Assembly (NCBI RefSeq): GCF_000498575.2
Contig: NZ_AWSQ01000002.1
Coordinates: forward strand, 713,600-777,599
Direction: 5' to 3'
DNA length: 64,000 nucleotides
Source of the DNA: Pseudomonas taeanensis MS-3
GTDB taxonomy: Bacteria > Pseudomonadota > Gammaproteobacteria > Pseudomonadales > Pseudomonadaceae
Each line of letters begins with the position of its first letter. Position 1 is the stretch's first letter. The translations under genes were made by a program, and so were the position numbers. This document shows, piece after piece, positions 17,460 through 26,102 of the stretch. A model generated the notes under the pieces. It was not told where the DNA came from, made no database searches, and saw only the letters and a list, made by a program, of their open reading frames with translations.

Positions 17460-19466
17460 ATGGCTGACTTACTTAATATTGGCCTGTCTGGGCTCTCCGC
17501 GAACAAGACCTCGCTGGCCGTCACCGGCCATAACATCACCAACGTCAACACCCCCGGGTTTTCCCGGCAGGACGCGGTTCAGGCGACGCGCAACCCACAG
17601 TTCAGTGGCGCAGGCTACATCGGTTCGGGTACCACGTTGGTGGATATTCGCCGCAGTTACAGCGAGTTCTTGAGCACTCAGTTGCGCAGCAGCACCGCGC
17701 TCAGTAGCGACGTGAATGCCTACAAGAGCCAAATCGAGCAGCTCGATTCGCTGCTGGCCGGTTCCACCACCGGCATAACGCCGTCGTTGCAGAAGTTTTT
17801 CTCCTCGCTGCAAACTGCAGCCGAAGACCCGTCCAACATCCCGGCTCGGCAACTGGTGCTGTCCGAGGCGGAGGGCCTGGCCCGGCGTTTCAATACGGTG
17901 TCCGACCGTATCAACGAGCAGAACAGCTTCATCAATAAGCAGATGGCCGCAGTCGGCGATCAAATCAACCGACTGGCTACCTCTATCGCCAGCTACAACG
18001 ACGCCATCGCGGTGGCGTCCTCCAACGGCCAGCAACCAAACGACCTACTCGATGCTCGCGAAGAAGCGATCCGCCAGCTCTCGACTTATGTCGGTGTGAC
18101 GGTGGTACCGCAGGACGGTAATTCGGTGAACCTGTTCGTCGGCTCCGGTCAGCCGTTGGTGGTAGGCAGCGCAGCCAGCCGCCTGGAAGTGGTACCAGGG
18201 CAAGCTGATCCGACTCGGTTCGAGGTGGAATTCGTCACCGGCGGTTCACGTCAGGGCGTCACCAGTTTGCTCACCGGCGGCGAGTTGGGCGGGTTGATCC
18301 GCTACCGCGCCGAGTCGCTGGACCCGACCCTCAATTCGCTGGGCCGCCTGGCGCTGGCGGTTAGCGAGCAGGTCAATAGCCAACTTGGTCAGGGCCTGGA
18401 TCTGAAGGGGCAGGTAGGTACTGCACTGTTTGGCGACTTCAACGATGCTGCGTCGGCGGCATTGCGAGTCAAAGCATTCGCGACCAATACCGGCAGTGCT
18501 CAACCGCTGCTGAACATCAGCGACAGCAGTGTGCTGACCATCAGTGACTATCAACTCGATTTCGATGGCACCAACTATACGGCCCGGAGATTGAGTGACG
18601 GCCAGTCGATAGCCGTAACCAACACGGCTGGTGTGCTCAGCTTTGCTGATAGCGCTGGACGTGACCAAGGCTTCACTGTAACCCCCGGCGCCGGGGCGAA
18701 TGCCGGGGATCGCTTTCTGTTGCAGCCCACGCGTCGGGGTGCAACTAGCATAACTGCGCAGCTGGATCAGCCTGATCAGCTGGCTTTTGCGGCGCCCGTG
18801 AGGGCTGAAGCCAACTTGCAGAATAGCGGTAATGGTTCGATCACCCAGCCTGACCTGATTGCTGCGGGGGCCAGTCCGATCAGCAGTGCGGCGATTGCTG
18901 CCGCTCTGCCACAGGGCCTGACGTATAACGGTGCTGGCGCTTTTGAGAGTCCGCCGGGTACGCCCGTCGCCGGCTTGGCCCGGGTGCCTGCTGGTGCATT
19001 CGTGCCTGGGCAGACGAACACTTACGAGTTGGATCTCGGCAGCGGCAATCGGGTGAGTTTCACTATTAGTGGTCGTCCAGAAAATGGCGATACCTTTACC
19101 CTGGGTTTCAACACCAATGGCGTATCGGATAACCGCAATGCGCTGAAGTTGGTTGACCTGCAAAACAAGCAGACCGTTGGCGTCGACCCCAATGTGACCG
19201 GTATAGGCACCGGATCGAGCTTCACCGATGGCTATGGCGAACTGGTCGAGCGCGTCGGCACCCTGACCGCGCAGGCCAGGCAGGACAGTGATGCGACCGG
19301 TGCCATCCTCAAGCAGGCGACGGATAACCGCGATGCATTGTCGGGTGTGAACCTGGATGAAGAAGCGGCCAACCTGATCAAGTTCGAGCAGTACTACAAT
19401 GCCTCGGCGCAGGTGATTCAAGTTGCCCGTTCTTTGTTCGATACCCTTATCAATACATTCCGTTAA
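17460..19466 (+). CDS. flgK: Hook-filament junction protein FlgK (HAP1)
   Basis: A 668-residue exported axial protein. The N terminus LNIGLSGLSANKTSLAVTGH and NITNVNTPGFSRQDAV are the HAP1 axial signature, and the C terminus GVNLDEEAANLIKFEQYYNASAQVI mirrors it. The central 400 residues are variable and account for the above-average length. FlgK links the hook to the filament together with FlgL and is chaperoned by FlgN. Only 9 bp separate it from flgJ, so it can share that transcript; no FliA site is visible directly upstream. Confidence 0.95.
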   Translation: MADLLNIGLSGLSANKTSLAVTGHNITNVNTPGFSRQDAVQATRNPQFSGAGYIGSGTTLVDIRRSYSEFLSTQLRSSTALSSDVNAYKSQIEQLDSLLAGSTTGITPSLQKFFSSLQTAAEDPSNIPARQLVLSEAEGLARRFNTVSDRINEQNSFINKQMAAVGDQINRLATSIASYNDAIAVASSNGQQPNDLLDAREEAIRQLSTYVGVTVVPQDGNSVNLFVGSGQPLVVGSAASRLEVVPGQADPTRFEVEFVTGGSRQGVTSLLTGGELGGLIRYRAESLDPTLNSLGRLALAVSEQVNSQLGQGLDLKGQVGTALFGDFNDAASAALRVKAFATNTGSAQPLLNISDSSVLTISDYQLDFDGTNYTARRLSDGQSIAVTNTAGVLSFADSAGRDQGFTVTPGAGANAGDRFLLQPTRRGATSITAQLDQPDQLAFAAPVRAEANLQNSGNGSITQPDLIAAGASPISSAAIAAALPQGLTYNGAGAFESPPGTPVAGLARVPAGAFVPGQTNTYELDLGSGNRVSFTISGRPENGDTFTLGFNTNGVSDNRNALKLVDLQNKQTVGVDPNVTGIGTGSSFTDGYGELVERVGTLTAQARQDSDATGAILKQATDNRDALSGVNLDEEAANLIKFEQYYNASAQVIQVARSLFDTLINTFR

Positions 19467-19498
19467 ACCTCAGGGGGGCGTAGCCCGAACCCCTGACC

Positions 19499-19523
19499 TG
19501 TAGGAGCCAGCTTGCTGGCGAAC
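19499..19523. repeat. REP-like palindromic element between flgK and flgL
   Basis: TGTAGGAGCCAGCTTGCTGG followed by CGAAC matches the widespread Pseudomonas REP pattern (TGTAGGAGC, a short palindrome around GCTTGC, then GCGAA). The core CCAGCTTGCTGG can form a small hairpin. Only one copy is present in this window. Confidence 0.7.
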
Positions 19524-19572
19524 ATGTTCCAGTAGCAGTGGCGAACCCCAGATTGCTTCAAGAGGCTCCAGC

Positions 19573-20811
19573 ATGCGCATCTCCACCATCCAGGCGTTCA
19601 ATAACGGCGTGCAAGGCCTGCAGCGCAACTACGCCAATGTCACCCGCACCCAGGAGCAGATCAGCACCGGCAACCGCATTCTCACCCCGGCGGATGATCC
19701 GGTGGCCTCGGTGCGCCTGCTGCAACTTGAACAACAGCAGAGCGTGCTGGCCCAGCACAAGGACAACCTCACCGCTGCGAACAACAGCCTGACCCAGGAG
19801 GAAGTTACCCTCAACTCCGTCAACACCATTCTCCAGCGTGTGCGCGAGTTGGCCGTACAGGCCGGCAATGGTGCGCTCAGTCAGTCGGATCGCCAGTCTA
19901 TCGCGGCGGAACTGGGGGCGCGCGAGGAAGAGCTGTTCGGCCTGATGAATACCCGCAATGCCCGCGGCGAATATTTGTTCGCCGGTTTTCAGGGCAAGAC
20001 CCAGCCCTTCGTGCGCCAGGGCGATGGCAGCTACAGCTATCAGGGTGATGAGGGGCAGCGCAAATTGCAGGTGGCCAGTTCGTTGGATCTGGCGATCAGC
20101 GACAGCGGCAAGAAAATCTTCCAGAACGTCACCAATGCCGGTCGCCTGGATGCGGCGCTCGACGCCTCACTGGCGCCCGGTTCCACCCTCAGCGTGTCGC
20201 CACCGCTGGTGCAAGATGAGGTGGTCTTTGCCGGCAACCCGGCGTTCCCCGGTACGGGTATCGAAATCCGCTTCGATCCGACAGATCCGAAACGCTACGA
20301 CATCTACGACATTCCTGCCGGAGCCGTGCTCGCCAGCGGGCGTATGGATGCTGACGATGTAACTAGCGACCAGCTTGTGTTTCGTGGGGTTAGCGTGCAG
20401 TTCGACGGTGTGCCTGTGGGCGGCGAAAGCATCCAGATCACTGCTGATCCCTCACGGCAAAAACAGGGCATCCTCGATACCATCTCTCAGTTACGCACTA
20501 GCTTGGAAAACCCGGCGACTGGCTTGCAGGTGCGTGATGCGGTGGCTGTAGCCCTGACCAACCTCGACCACGGCATGAGCACCGTCGACAGTGTGCGCGG
20601 TGAAATCGGCGCGCGCCTGAACATCATCGATTCGACCCAGACCGATAACGAAGACGTCGCGCTGGTCAACAAGTCCGTGCAGGCCGACTTGCGCGAACTG
20701 GACTACGCCGAAGCCCTGTCGCGGTTGTCCTTCCAGACCATTGTTCTGGAAGCGTCGCAGCAGAGCTATATCAAGATCGCCGGGCTCAGTCTATTCAATA
20801 AACTGGGCTGA
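19573..20811 (+). CDS. flgL: Hook-filament junction protein FlgL (HAP3)
   Basis: A 412-residue flagellin-like axial protein. MRISTIQAFNNGVQGLQRNY opens the N-terminal coiled coil, with EQISTGNRILTPADDPVASVRLL the bacterial flagellin N signature, and the C-terminal ELDYAEALSRLSFQTIVLEASQQSY helix closes the axial core. FlgL joins FlgK to flagellin. AGAGG lies 7-11 bases upstream of the ATG. It is separated from flgK by 106 bp containing the REP element, and is the last hook-cluster gene before the glycosylation island. Confidence 0.95.
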   Translation: MRISTIQAFNNGVQGLQRNYANVTRTQEQISTGNRILTPADDPVASVRLLQLEQQQSVLAQHKDNLTAANNSLTQEEVTLNSVNTILQRVRELAVQAGNGALSQSDRQSIAAELGAREEELFGLMNTRNARGEYLFAGFQGKTQPFVRQGDGSYSYQGDEGQRKLQVASSLDLAISDSGKKIFQNVTNAGRLDAALDASLAPGSTLSVSPPLVQDEVVFAGNPAFPGTGIEIRFDPTDPKRYDIYDIPAGAVLASGRMDADDVTSDQLVFRGVSVQFDGVPVGGESIQITADPSRQKQGILDTISQLRTSLENPATGLQVRDAVAVALTNLDHGMSTVDSVRGEIGARLNIIDSTQTDNEDVALVNKSVQADLRELDYAEALSRLSFQTIVLEASQQSYIKIAGLSLFNKLG

Positions 20812-21333
20812 GGCCGTGAGCGAGGCCGTTGGGTACTCTCCCAGTATTGCGATTCCTGGGTAGGTGCGCGAGTTATGCGCGTTTGCATGGGGATATCAGG
20901 GCCGAAGGCGTACAACAATCCATTCACGCATTGCTTTGTACAACATTGACCCGCACTTATGCTGACTCCGTGAGTGAAGGCATCGTCAAGCGCAAGCGGA
21001 TTTTCAGTGATGTGCCAACCCAGCTCGATGTTGGTGAGCGCAGTATTGGCAAGGCCGTGCGACGGCCGCACAAGTGCCGCTCGCCCATATGTGCTCCTAG
21101 GCATTGTGCATCATGTACCAGTCCCAACTGCCCACCCCTCACCTTGCTGCCGCTCAACGCGGTGTTCAACCTATTCTGCATGTCGGTGGGTATAGTGCCG
21201 CGGTGTCTAGAGAGGCGCGTTCTGCGCAACGTAGTTGAGCGTTGTCTAGGCTGCCCCAGGCAGGGCGAATGCATGCTCCATGATCTGCGCTTTCCATCAG
21301 TCATCATTTGGCATGGTTTATTGCGCTTTATTT
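20812..21333. other. Gene-free stretch between flgL and the glycosylation island
   Basis: About 520 bases without a gene I can defend. Open frames exist on both strands (for example 20829-21335 plus), but their translations are Cys/Arg/His-rich, lack any motif and have no ribosome-binding site. No terminator with a T run is evident after flgL. The stretch may be debris from the exchange of island cargo at this junction; that is inference. Confidence 0.55.
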
Positions 21334-21349
21334 AGGCATGTATTTTGCC
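21334..21349 (+). promoter_or_regulatory. Candidate RpoN promoter of the glycosylation island
   Basis: AGGCATGTATTTTGCC keeps the -24 GG (21335-21336), the -12 TTGC (GC at 21347-21348) and the exact 10-base spacing. The first base (A instead of T) matches the fleS promoter variant found in this window at 47498. It is 70 bp before the first island gene. Confidence 0.55.
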
Positions 21350-21418
21350 TCGAAGAGTTAACTCGCGAAATACTGTCAGTAAATTGTCTATGCGCAGGCT
21401 GCGGCATAGGGTTGATGG

Positions 21419-22201
21419 ATGAGCATAATAATGAAAGCAGTCATACTTGCCGGTGGATTAGGCACTCGAATCAGTGAGGAATCCCACCTCCGGCCTAAGC
21501 CAATGATCGAGATAGGCGGTAAGCCAATCATTTGGCACATCATGAAGATGTACTCGCACTATGGCATCAACGACTTTGTAATTTGTCTCGGCTACAAGGG
21601 TTATGTCATCAAGGAGTATTTTGCCAACTATTTCCTGCACATGTCGGATGTCACCTTCGATATGGCGGAAAACCAGATGCATATCCATGGCCGTCATGCT
21701 GAGCCGTGGCGCGTTACGCTGGTCGATACGGGAGAGCACACCGGAACAGGTGGGCGTCTGCGGCGAGTGCGGGAATATTTGGGGAATGAAACCTTCTGTT
21801 TTACCTATGGCGATGGTGTTGCCGATGTAGATATCTCTGCAATCATTGACTTCCACCGCCAGCACGGAAAACTGGCAACGGTCACCGCAGTTCAGCCACC
21901 CGGTCGCTACGGCGCTCTGGCTGTGAGTGGGCAACAGGTCAAGGGTTTCCAGGAAAAGCCCCTGGGAGATGGTGGCTGGATAAACGGCGGTTTCTTCGTG
22001 CTTGAGCCCGGAGTGTTCGATTACATCGAAGGTGATTCCACCACGTGGGAATATGAGCCGATGCGTATGCTGGCGGACAGAGGCGAACTGATGAGTCACC
22101 TGCACCGCGGTTTTTGGCATGCGATGGATACTTTGCGCGACCGTGTGTTGCTTGAGGAGCGCTGGAAGAACGGCCAGGCGGAATGGCAACTATGGCGCTG
22201 A
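21419..22201 (+). CDS. rfbF: Glucose-1-phosphate cytidylyltransferase
   Basis: A 260-residue nucleotidyltransferase that makes CDP-glucose from CTP and glucose 1-phosphate. The signature AVILAGGLGTRISEE is at the N terminus, followed by LRPKPMIEIGGKPI (substrate Lys), YGDGVADVD (metal Asp) and FQEKPLGDGGWINGGFFVL. The family-specific ESHLRPKP and FHRQHGKLATVTAVQPPGRYG segments favour RfbF over RmlA. ATG 21419 has AGGGT 7 bases upstream; ATG 21431 is an alternative. It is the first gene of a tightly overlapping series with rfbG and rfbH, the standard entry to CDP-3,6-dideoxyhexoses. Confidence 0.93.
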   Translation: MSIIMKAVILAGGLGTRISEESHLRPKPMIEIGGKPIIWHIMKMYSHYGINDFVICLGYKGYVIKEYFANYFLHMSDVTFDMAENQMHIHGRHAEPWRVTLVDTGEHTGTGGRLRRVREYLGNETFCFTYGDGVADVDISAIIDFHRQHGKLATVTAVQPPGRYGALAVSGQQVKGFQEKPLGDGGWINGGFFVLEPGVFDYIEGDSTTWEYEPMRMLADRGELMSHLHRGFWHAMDTLRDRVLLEERWKNGQAEWQLWR

Positions 22202-23256
22202 GTCCGGCATTCTGGTCGGGACGCAGGGTCTTTCTCACGGGGCACACCGGTTTCAAGGGCGGCTGGCTGGCCCTGTGGCTGCGCGAACTAGGTGCGGAGG
22301 TTTTTGGCTATGCGTTGCCGGCGGTGGCCACGCCGTCTCTGTGGCAGGTGGCGCAACTGGCGGAAGTGATTCCGGGCCAGCTGGCCGACATCCGCGACGC
22401 GCAGGCACTCATGCAGGCTGTGGTCGATTTTCGTCCGGAGATCATCCTGCACTTGGCGGCCCAACCGCTGGTGCGTGAGTCCTATCGCGCACCGGCAGAT
22501 ACTTATGCGGTCAACGTTATGGGTACGGTAAACCTGCTCGAAGCAGCACGCCAGTGCGACTCGCTGCGCGCCGTAGTAGTGGTGACGACCGACAAGTGCT
22601 ACGACAACCGCGAATGGGTTTGGCCTTACCGCGAACAGGACGCCCTTGGTGGGCTCGACCCGTATAGCAATAGTAAGGCCTGCATAGAACTGCTCTGTTC
22701 ATCCTATCGCGCCTCCTTCCTGCAGAGTCGCGGGGTGGCCTTGGCCACTGCCCGTGCCGGCAACGTGCTGGGTGGTGGAGACTGGTCGCCGGAGCGACTT
22801 ATCCCTGACATCCTGCGCGCTTGGCAACAAGGCGAGTCGCTGACCCTGCGCTATCCGCAAGCAACCCGGCCTTGGCAGCACGTGCTCGAGCCATTGTACG
22901 GCTACCTGCTGCTGGCGCAGGCGCTGGTAGAACAGGGTGAGGCTGCGGCCTCGGCCTGGAACTTTGGTCCGGACGCGCAGGGCGTCGCTAGTGTTGCTGA
23001 GGTTGTTGAGCATCTTGCCCGGCAGTGGGTGGGTCGTGCCGACTGGGTCCAGGGGGCAGAACCACAACCCCATGAAGCCGGGCTGCTGGCGCTGGATTCA
23101 TCCAAGGCACGCCGGCTGTTGGGCTGGAATCCGCGCTGGTCACTGCAGCAAACCTTGGAGCAGACTCTTGTGTGGCATCAGGCCTGGCAGGATGGTCAAG
23201 ACATGCAGGCATTCACCCGCGCGCAGATCGTAGCGTATCAAGGCGATATTCAATGA
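22192..23256 (+). CDS. rfbG: CDP-glucose 4,6-dehydratase
   Basis: A 354-residue short-chain dehydrogenase/reductase of extended type. VFLTGHTGFKGGWLALWL is the family-specific NAD-binding loop, HLAAQPLVRESYRAP the active-site approach, VVTTDKCYDN and the catalytic PYSNSKACIELL (YxxxK). It converts CDP-glucose to CDP-4-keto-6-deoxyglucose. The start overlaps rfbF by 10 bp; an ATG three codons earlier (22183) is also possible. The stop overlaps the rfbH start (ATGA), so the three genes are coupled. Confidence 0.93.
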   Translation: MALSPAFWSGRRVFLTGHTGFKGGWLALWLRELGAEVFGYALPAVATPSLWQVAQLAEVIPGQLADIRDAQALMQAVVDFRPEIILHLAAQPLVRESYRAPADTYAVNVMGTVNLLEAARQCDSLRAVVVVTTDKCYDNREWVWPYREQDALGGLDPYSNSKACIELLCSSYRASFLQSRGVALATARAGNVLGGGDWSPERLIPDILRAWQQGESLTLRYPQATRPWQHVLEPLYGYLLLAQALVEQGEAAASAWNFGPDAQGVASVAEVVEHLARQWVGRADWVQGAEPQPHEAGLLALDSSKARRLLGWNPRWSLQQTLEQTLVWHQAWQDGQDMQAFTRAQIVAYQGDIQ

Positions 23257-24578
23257 GTGAGCAGACGGCGCAGCAGTTGCGCCAACAGATTGCCGACCTA
23301 GTGGGTCGTTATGCACAGCTACATATGGCCCCTGCGCCCTACGTCCCTGGTCTGAGTGCGGTGCCCCCTTCGGGCAAGGTGATAGGAGCGCCGGAGTTGC
23401 AAGCGATGACCGAAGCGGTGCTCGACGGTTGGCTTACTACCGGGCGCTTCAATGAAGCCTTCGAGAGACGGCTAGCTCGTTATCTTGGGCGGCGCAGTGT
23501 TTTGACCACCAACTCGGGCTCCTCTGCGAATCTGCTGGCCTTTTCCGCACTGACTTCGCCTCGTCTCGGTGATCGTGCGATTCGCAAGGGAGACGAAGTG
23601 ATCGGCGTGGCGGCGGGCTTCCCGACCACGGTAAATCCTATTCTGCAGTTTGGTGCCGTGCCGGTGTTCGTCGATGTCGAATTGGCCACTTACAACGTTA
23701 ATCCCGAACTAGTAGAAGCGGCGATCGGCCCCCGCACTAAGGCCATTATGTTGGCCCACACCCTGGGTAATCCGTTCAACCTCCGGGTAATCCGCGAGTT
23801 ATGCGACCGCTACAACCTGTGGTTGATTGAGGACTGTTGCGATGCGTTGGGTGCGACATTCGAAGAACAGGCGGTGGGTACTTTTGGTGATATCGGTACT
23901 CTGAGCTTTTATCCAGCGCACCACATCACCATGGGGGAGGGCGGCGCTGTGTTCACCAACACCCCGCAGCTCAAACGCATCATGGAATCATTCCGGGACT
24001 GGGGGCGCGATTGCTACTGTGCACCGGGTGAGGACAATACTTGCGGCAAGCGCTTTGACTGGCAGCTTGGCGATCTGCCTGAGGGCTATGACCACAAGTA
24101 CACCTACTCTCACCTAGGCTACAACTTGAAGATCACTGACATGCAAGCCGCTTGCGCGCTGGCACAGATGGATCGTCTGGATGACTTCATTGCCGCGCGT
24201 AAACGCAACTTCGCCTGGCTCAGCAAGCGCTTTGCGGGCTGCGCCGAACATTTAGTCCTGCCCCATGCTACCCCAGGCAGCGCTCCGTCTTGGTTCGGCT
24301 TCCCGCTGACCTTGCGTGATGGCTGCGGCTTCAAACGGATCGATCTGCTGCGCTATTTGGATGAACATAATGTCGGTACGCGTCTGCTGTTCGCTGGTAA
24401 CCTGACCCGCCAACCATATATGCAGGGCCAGAACTTCAGGGTTTCCGGGGACCTTCCGGTGACTGACAAAATAATGAAAGACACTTTCTGGATTGGCGTG
24501 TGGCCAGGGCTTTCTGAAGCCCATTTGGAACATGCCGCCAGTCGGATCGAGGCCTGGCTCGGCCGAGGAATCAAGTGA
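23253..24578 (+). CDS. rfbH: CDP-4-keto-6-deoxyglucose 3-dehydratase (E1, RfbH/AscC type)
   Basis: A 441-residue PMP-dependent iron-sulfur enzyme with the aminotransferase fold. Two hallmarks separate it from ordinary sugar aminotransferases. The PLP lysine is replaced by histidine in SFYPAHHITMGEGGAV. The [2Fe-2S] cysteines follow the exact C-X57-C-X-C-X7-C pattern: one in EDCCDALG, then CYC and C in RDCYCAPGEDNTCGKRF. The enzyme starts C3 deoxygenation and needs a reductase (E3) that this window does not encode. The ATG at 23253 overlaps the rfbG stop. The product would feed a CDP-3,6-dideoxyhexose. Confidence 0.94.
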   Translation: MSEQTAQQLRQQIADLVGRYAQLHMAPAPYVPGLSAVPPSGKVIGAPELQAMTEAVLDGWLTTGRFNEAFERRLARYLGRRSVLTTNSGSSANLLAFSALTSPRLGDRAIRKGDEVIGVAAGFPTTVNPILQFGAVPVFVDVELATYNVNPELVEAAIGPRTKAIMLAHTLGNPFNLRVIRELCDRYNLWLIEDCCDALGATFEEQAVGTFGDIGTLSFYPAHHITMGEGGAVFTNTPQLKRIMESFRDWGRDCYCAPGEDNTCGKRFDWQLGDLPEGYDHKYTYSHLGYNLKITDMQAACALAQMDRLDDFIAARKRNFAWLSKRFAGCAEHLVLPHATPGSAPSWFGFPLTLRDGCGFKRIDLLRYLDEHNVGTRLLFAGNLTRQPYMQGQNFRVSGDLPVTDKIMKDTFWIGVWPGLSEAHLEHAASRIEAWLGRGIK

Positions 24579-26101
24579 TGAGTACTGCCCTGCCTACGTT
24601 GGAGCTTTTCAGCAAGCCACTGTTTGTCCTGGAAATGGCCAACAATCATATGGGCGATGTCGAACATGGCATTGCACTCATCCGCGCATTTGGTGAGGTC
24701 TGTCGTAAGTTTCCCTTCCGCTTTGCCTTCAAGCTGCAGTATCGCAATCTGGATAGCTTTATCCATCCAGCCATGCGTGGGCGCGATGATCTGAAGTACA
24801 TCAAACGTTTCAGCGAAACGCGCCTGCAGCGCGAGCAGTTCGATGCGCTGGTGGCGGAAATGCGTGCCAACGGTTTCCTGTGCATGTCTACACCGTTCGA
24901 CGAAGCCTCGGTGGAGGTTATCGAAGAGCAGGCGCTGGACTGTATCAAGATTGCCAGCTGCTCAATGTCCGACTGGCCGCTGCTCGAGCGAGTGGTGCTC
25001 AGCCAGCAGCCGTTGATTGTCTCCACTGCCGGCTCGACTACCGAAGAGCTGGATCGCCTGGTGAGCTTTCTCACACATCGGGAAAAGAAATTTGCCATCC
25101 TGCATTGCGTTGGCGAATACCCGACTCCAGATGCGCACATGCACCTGTCTCAGCTGGATTACCTGCGCCGACGCTATCCAGGTGTGCGCGTCGGTTTCTC
25201 CACCCACGAAAATCCGGACAACACCGATATCGTTAAGATTGCCCTGGCCAAGGGCGCACGCATTTTCGAGAAACACGTCGGTCTGCCGACCGATCAGTAT
25301 CCACTGAACGCTTACTCGGCCAGCCCGCAGCAGGTCGAGAATTGGCTACGGGCGGCGCAGACCGCCTTACTGTTGTGCGGTGAGGGCGAGCAACGCCTGC
25401 CGGTCAACCAGACTGAGCGCGACAGCCTGCGCTCGCTGCGTCGTGGTGTGTTCGCGCGCCGACCGATAGCGACTGGGGAAGTAGTACATGAGCACGACAT
25501 CTATTTTGCCTTTCCGCCGCAGGACGAGCAGTTCACCGCCAACGACTGGTCGAAGTACGCCACATTCACTGCTCAGGTGGATATCCCCACCGACGCTGCG
25601 CTGAGTTCGGAAAATACGCAGCGGCGTGACGTGCGTGACAAGGTCTGGGAAATCGTCCAGCGCGTGCGTACGCAATTGCGCGACAGCCATGTAGTGGTTC
25701 CCGGTCGTGTAGACCTCGAGATTTCCCACCACTATGGCCTTGAACACTTCGATGAGATCGGCCTGACCATGCTTACTGTGGTCAATCGAGGATATTGCAA
25801 GAAGCTGCTGATGCTGCTTCCCGGGCAACAGCACCCTGAGCAGTTCCATGAGCACAAGGAGGAAACCTTCCATGTGCTGCATGGCGAGTTGCGCCTGCAT
25901 CTTGATGGAGTCGAACGCATCTGCCGCCCCGGTGATGTAGTAACCGTCGAGCCGGGTGTGCGGCATGCTTTTCGCTCCGACGATGGAGCGATTATCGAGG
26001 AGCTGTCTTCGACCCACTATAGCAACGACTCCTTCTATTCCGACCCGGCGATCAACGCCAACCAAGATAGAAAAACCCTCTTGAGCTATTGGATGGACTG
26101 A
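24578..26101 (+). CDS. NeuB-like sugar-acid synthase with SAF and cupin domains
   Basis: A 507-residue protein in three parts. Residues 10-265 are a NeuB-type TIM barrel (EMANNHMGDVEHG, FAFKLQYRN, CMSTPFDEASVE, KIASCSM, LHCVGEYPTP, GFSTHEN, FEKHVGLPTD). Residues 285-340 resemble the SAF/antifreeze-like module (SLRRGVFARRPIATGEVV). Residues 370-490 are a cupin with the metal motif EQFHEHKEETFHVLHGELRL and GDVVTVEPGVRHAF. NeuB enzymes condense phosphoenolpyruvate with a sugar aldehyde to form nonulosonic acids. The cupin suggests a further isomerase/epimerase or sensory step. The substrate is not readable from sequence, but no ManNAc pathway gene is present. The start overlaps rfbH by TGATG. 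Confidence 0.85.
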   Translation: MSTALPTLELFSKPLFVLEMANNHMGDVEHGIALIRAFGEVCRKFPFRFAFKLQYRNLDSFIHPAMRGRDDLKYIKRFSETRLQREQFDALVAEMRANGFLCMSTPFDEASVEVIEEQALDCIKIASCSMSDWPLLERVVLSQQPLIVSTAGSTTEELDRLVSFLTHREKKFAILHCVGEYPTPDAHMHLSQLDYLRRRYPGVRVGFSTHENPDNTDIVKIALAKGARIFEKHVGLPTDQYPLNAYSASPQQVENWLRAAQTALLLCGEGEQRLPVNQTERDSLRSLRRGVFARRPIATGEVVHEHDIYFAFPPQDEQFTANDWSKYATFTAQVDIPTDAALSSENTQRRDVRDKVWEIVQRVRTQLRDSHVVVPGRVDLEISHHYGLEHFDEIGLTMLTVVNRGYCKKLLMLLPGQQHPEQFHEHKEETFHVLHGELRLHLDGVERICRPGDVVTVEPGVRHAFRSDDGAIIEELSSTHYSNDSFYSDPAINANQDRKTLLSYWMD

Positions 26102-26102
26102 C

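Noticed and set aside
18246..19421. 391-codon open frame on the minus strand opposite flgK
   Set aside because: Same reason: complement of a well-supported gene, no ribosome-binding site and no recognisable domain.
21309..21324. Second RpoN-like sequence (TTGGCATGGTTTATTGC) before rfbF
   Set aside because: The GG and GC are 11 bases apart instead of 10, which RpoN tolerates poorly; the site at 21334 has correct spacing.
20829..21335. 168-codon open frame after flgL
   Set aside because: No motif, Cys/Arg-rich composition, no ribosome-binding site, and it would run over the predicted island promoter.
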